A stretch of 8,385 bases of DNA from Actinomycetota bacterium. Lineage in GTDB: Bacteria; Actinomycetota; Actinomycetes; Actinomycetales; Microbacteriaceae. The stretch covers positions 1 to 8,385 of the forward strand of contig RFNI01000213.1 of the NCBI GenBank assembly GCA_009927245.1. The letters run 5' to 3'. Position numbers and translations under genes: made by a program. Shown piece by piece: positions 5,776 through 8,385 of this stretch. The first letter of the stretch is position 1. The number at the start of each line of letters is the position of its first letter. The notes beneath the pieces were generated by a model, which was not told the DNA's origin, did not search any database, and was given only the letters and a program-made list of their open reading frames with translations.

Positions 5776-7112
5776 ATGAGCTTTAATTCAAAGCGCGCTG
5801 TAGCTGCTGTAGCAGCTGTAGCTCTATCATCGCTATTCCTAGCAGGTTGTTCGTCATCGAGCGACAATGCAGGAGGCGACTGTGACGCGTACTCAGAGTA
5901 TCTGGGTCACGAGGGCACAACAGTAGAAATCTATACAACCATCATCGATCCAGAAGCTGCTCTTTTCCAAGAGTCACTTGTTGAGTTCGAAGAATGTACT
6001 GGAATCACAGTTAACTGGAACGGAACTCAGGAATTTGAAGCTCAGATTTCAGTTCGCGTTGAAGGTGGAACTGCTCCAGACCTAGCAATTTTCCCACAGC
6101 CAGGTCTTCTAGCTAAGTTTGCTGACACTCTAGTTGCTGCACCAGATGCAGTTAGCGCGTCAGTTGACGAGAACTACTCACCAGACTGGAAGAACTACGG
6201 AACCGTTAACGGAACCTTCTTCGCTGCTCCTCTAGGTGCAAACGTGAAGTCATTCGTTTGGTACAACCCGAAGGTATTCGCAGACAACGGCTACACCATC
6301 CCAACCACTTGGGACGAACTACTAACCCTGTCTGACAAGATTGCCGCTGATGGCAAGATTCAGCCTTGGTGTGCTGGTTTCGGTTCTGGTGAAGCTACCG
6401 GTTGGGTCGGAACTGACTGGATGGAAGACATCATGCTTCGTACCGCTTCAGCTGAGACCTACGACGCGTGGACCACTCACGGAATTCCTTTCAACGACCC
6501 AGCTGTTGTAACCGCAATTGGTGAAGCTGGCAAGATCCTGAAGAACCCTAAGTATGTTGGTGACGTTGCTTCTATCGCAACAACCACATTCCAGGATGGT
6601 GGAGCAGGAATTGTTGACGGTACTTGTGCAATGCACCGCCAGGCATCATTCATTGGTGGAATCTTGGCTGCTGACCACGGAGCAGAAATTGTTGAGCCTC
6701 AGACACATCAAAGGAAAACGGAATCTCAGTGTTCTACTTCCCTGGTACATCTGCTGACAACAAGCCAGCTCTTGGTGGTGGAGAGTTCGTTGGAGCTTTC
6801 GCAGACCGTCCAGAAGTTGCTGCACTTCAGCACTACCTAACCACTCCACTATGGAACAACAAGAAGGCTGCTCTTGGTGGATGGTTCTCAGCAAACAAGG
6901 GACTGGACGAGGCTAACGTAGCTGACCCAGTAAACAAGGTTGCTGTGCAGATCCTAAAGAATGCAACTACCTTCCGTTTCGATGGCTCTGACGTTATGCC
7001 AGCTGCTGTTGGTGCAGGTACATTCTGGAAGGAAATGACTGCTTGGGTCGCTGAAGACAAGTCCGACATGGACGTGCTTGACGCTATCGAAGCTTCATGG
7101 CCAACTAACTAA
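5776..7112 (+). CDS. Carbohydrate ABC transporter substrate-binding lipoprotein (AglE-like), with an apparent -1 frameshift
   Basis: Extracytoplasmic sugar-binding protein of a CUT1 importer, tethered to the outer face of the membrane. The lipoprotein signal peptide ends in the lipobox FLAGC, with C25 as the acylated residue, followed by a Ser-rich linker. The body is a family 1 (MalE/AglE-type) binding protein: VEIYTTIIDPEAALFQ near 50-65, TAPDLAIFPQPG near 99-110, IPTTWDELLTLSDK at 175-188, then PWCAGFGSGEATGWVGTDWM (197-216) and EDIMLRT, a segment I associate with AglE-type alpha-glucoside binders. After V306-E307-P308 the frame breaks near 6699. One extra T would restore SDTSKENGISVFYFPGT and the rest to 7112, for about 445 residues in total. 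The shift is probably a sequence error, as the distal part is fully conserved and well coded. It is the first gene of the importer operon. The substrate is inferred, not shown. Confidence 0.9.
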
Positions 7113-7134
7113 TTAGGATAGAAATACCCTAGAA

Positions 7135-7173
7135 ATGGGGTGTGGCGGTCACTTTGTGAAAGCCACACCCCAT
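7135..7173 (+). terminator. Stable intercistronic hairpin between binding protein and permease
   Basis: A perfect 12-bp stem: ATGGGGTGTGGC (7135-7146) pairs with GCCACACCCCAT (7162-7173). A 2x2 internal loop caps it, then a second stem TCAC/GTGA (7149-7152 with 7156-7159) with a TTT loop. No U-tract follows. It probably acts as a partial terminator or as a 3' stabiliser that keeps the upstream binding-protein mRNA abundant relative to the permease mRNA, a common arrangement in sugar ABC operons. Confidence 0.75.
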
Positions 7174-7185
7174 CTTCATTAAGTC

Positions 7186-7189
7186 AGGA
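7186..7189 (+). promoter_or_regulatory. Shine-Dalgarno site deciding the permease start
   Basis: AGGA lies 4 nt before the ATG at 7194. The alternative in-frame GTG at 7140 is buried in the preceding hairpin and would add 18 residues unlike a membrane protein, so the start at 7194 is preferred. Confidence 0.6.
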
Positions 7190-7193
7190 ACAC

Positions 7194-8204
7194 ATGCTAC
7201 ACATCCCTTTTGCGGCGGGAAGAAAAACACCTTGGGAAGTCATCTACCCAAACCTCTTCCTACTGATCATTTCGCTTGTTGTCTTCGCAGCAATCATTTA
7301 TCTAGTTTTTCTAATCGCTTCTAGAGCATCAGTCAGGGTTCAGGAATGGCTCAAGTATGTGGTGTTCCTGGTGCCGGCAACCCTCTTACTTGTAATTGGT
7401 TTGGTCTATCCAACCTTTAGAACAGTTCTAATGTCATTCATGAATGATGACAGCACTGAGTTTGTTGGCTTAGATAACTACGTCTGGTCATTCACAATCC
7501 CAGAGATTCTTATCGTGCTGAGAAACACAGCCATCTGGGTATTTGTTGTCCCTATTGTTTCAACCTTGCTGGGACTAGCTATCGCATACATGACCGACCG
7601 CATGAAGAGAGCTGCTGTCGTCAAGTCACTTATCTTCTTACCAATGGCGATTTCATTCGTTGGTGCCGGTGTGATCTGGAAATTCATCTACGACTACCAG
7701 CCAAACCTAACTAAACCAGACATAGGTCTTTTCAGTGCCTTGTCTAAATCAATTGGCATAGACCCGCCGAACTGGCTTCTAGAAGCTCCGCTAAACACAT
7801 TTCTTCTTATCGTTGTTATGGTCTGGATCCAAACCGGTTTCGCAATGGTTGTGCTTTCAGCTGCAATGAAGAACGTACCTGAAGAGGTCGTTGAGGCAGC
7901 AATGCTAGATGGTGCCGGAGTATTCAAGACCTTCATTAGAGTGACCATCCCGATGATTAGAGCAACCATCGTTGTTGTCTTGACCACCATCTCTATCGGA
8001 ACACTAAAGGTATTCGACATCGTTAGAACAATGACCGGTGGTAACTTTCAGACCAACGTTATTGCTAACGAAATGTATTCGCAGACTTTCAGACAGATGA
8101 ACTACGGTCACGGTAGCGCTCTCGCGGTTATCCTCCTGGTCTGTGTGATCCCGATCATCGCATACAACCTGCGACAACTGAAGATTGAAAGGACGGAGCG
8201 CTAA
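7194..8204 (+). CDS. Carbohydrate ABC transporter permease, MalF/AglF-like
   Basis: Inner-membrane channel subunit of the CUT1 importer, 336 residues. Hydrophobic segments are visible near residues 20-43, 53-75, 108-132, 147-167, 201-224, 256-275 and 308-326. The cytoplasmic EAA loop that docks on the ATPase is clear: EAAMLDGAGVFKTFIRVTIP (234-253). The extra N-terminal membrane segment before the core fits the AglF/MalF side of the heterodimer rather than MalG. Conserved stretches include LVYPTFRTVLMSF (70-82), VGLDNYVW (91-98), MVWIQTGFAMVVLSAAMKNV (209-228) and the periplasmic VRTMTGGNFQTNVIANEMY (277-295). It follows the binding-protein gene after an 81-nt gap containing a hairpin, and overlaps the next permease by 1 nt (TAATG). 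The ATPase gene is not in the window. Confidence 0.92.
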   Translation: MLHIPFAAGRKTPWEVIYPNLFLLIISLVVFAAIIYLVFLIASRASVRVQEWLKYVVFLVPATLLLVIGLVYPTFRTVLMSFMNDDSTEFVGLDNYVWSFTIPEILIVLRNTAIWVFVVPIVSTLLGLAIAYMTDRMKRAAVVKSLIFLPMAISFVGAGVIWKFIYDYQPNLTKPDIGLFSALSKSIGIDPPNWLLEAPLNTFLLIVVMVWIQTGFAMVVLSAAMKNVPEEVVEAAMLDGAGVFKTFIRVTIPMIRATIVVVLTTISIGTLKVFDIVRTMTGGNFQTNVIANEMYSQTFRQMNYGHGSALAVILLVCVIPIIAYNLRQLKIERTER

Positions 8205-8385
8205 TGAAAGCTCCTAAGAAAGCAAGAGACGTCTTCTCATCTCCAATCGCTTCAGCTGCTGCAGTAATCATTGCTGTTATCTGGACTATCCCTACCTTTG
8301 GTCTTGTTAGTTTCATCTATCCGTCCAGAGCAAGGACATCAACGCAAACGGTTGGTGGAACTTCTTCCTGCAACCAAATGTCACC
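8204..8385 (+). CDS. Second carbohydrate ABC permease, AglG/MalG-like, 5' part with two apparent +1 frameshifts
   Basis: The ATG at 8204-8206 overlaps the stop of the first permease, with GGAG at 8195-8198 as ribosome-binding site. The N-terminus is MKAPKKARDVFSSPIASAAA followed by a hydrophobic segment through VIIAVIWTIPTFGLV. The open frame then loses family likeness. Removing one T from the run 8311-8313 and one G at 8334-8335 gives FGLVSS, then SIRPEQDINANGWWNFF and LQPNVT to the window edge. This matches the expected start of the first external loop of AglG-type permeases, whose family pattern is roughly 'RP..D....GWW'. About 60 residues are visible and the gene runs off the window. It is the partner of the first permease. 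The two extra bases within about 25 nt are most likely sequence errors near a contig or read end. Confidence 0.75.
   Translation, partial: MKAPKKARDVFSSPIASAAAVIIAVIWTIPTFGLVSFIYPSRARTSTQTVGGTSSCNQMS

Noticed and set aside
6729..7112. Separate small gene after the binding protein
   Set aside because: Its product is the C-terminal part of the same binding protein, displaced by one base.
7140..7193. Extended start of the first permease at GTG 7140
   Set aside because: The GTG and following codons lie inside the strong hairpin, the added residues do not resemble a permease N-terminus, and the ATG at 7194 has a Shine-Dalgarno site.
7694..8020. Antisense open frame inside the first permease
   Set aside because: It mirrors hydrophobic codons of the permease and has no start context or family features.
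1..8385. A novel defence, mobile or biosynthetic system
   Set aside because: Every gene belongs to a known core or transport family. No integrase, transposase, toxin-antitoxin, CRISPR repeat or unusual gene cluster is visible on either strand.

Overview
This window looks like an ordinary, compact chromosomal stretch from a high-density actinobacterial genome. The best guess is a streamlined, comparatively low-GC planktonic member of the Microbacteriaceae (the Luna/Rhodoluna/Aquiluna type). The clues are the protein flavour, many AGA and CTA codons, very short or negative gene spacing, actinobacterial -10 boxes (TAnnnT) placed for leaderless mRNAs, and an sdhAB / xthA-trpS neighbourhood. The taxonomic call is inference; no database search was possible.

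Layout. Positions 1-1739 hold the 3' part of the succinate dehydrogenase operon (sdhA, 5' end outside the window, then sdhB with a 1-nt overlap), closed by a hairpin at 1741-1785. A small Tat-exported Rieske [2Fe-2S] protein follows (1808-2266). It converges on a minus-strand gene for Enzyme I of the PTS (ptsI, 3794-2256). The two genes overlap tail-to-tail by 11 bp, and both stop codons lie in the arms of one perfect hairpin. ptsI is divergent from xthA across only 33 bp. That spacer is a near-palindrome with mirror-image -10 boxes exactly 6 nt from each start codon. xthA (exonuclease III) is followed 1 nt later by trpS (tryptophanyl-tRNA synthetase).

The right third is a carbohydrate ABC importer of the CUT1 class, most like the AglE-AglF-AglG alpha-glucoside system. 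It comprises a lipoprotein binding protein (5776-7112), a first permease (7194-8204) and the start of a second permease (8204 to the window end). Upstream are a 27-bp operator-like palindrome, a leader hairpin and a strong Shine-Dalgarno site. A stable hairpin separates the binding-protein gene from the permeases, as expected where the binding protein is made in excess.

The most important caution is that reading frames break in four genes: sdhA near 82, xthA near 4535, the binding protein near 6699, and the second permease near 8312 and 8334. Each break is repaired by one base, and conserved sequence continues in the new frame. Five such events in 8.4 kb, including in core metabolic genes, point to indel errors in the source assembly rather than real gene decay. 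I merged the pieces into single genes. I found no tRNA, rRNA, CRISPR, insertion sequence, or convincing novel system. The items most worth following are the symmetric leaderless divergent promoter, the sequence-divergent Enzyme I and the orphan Rieske protein.
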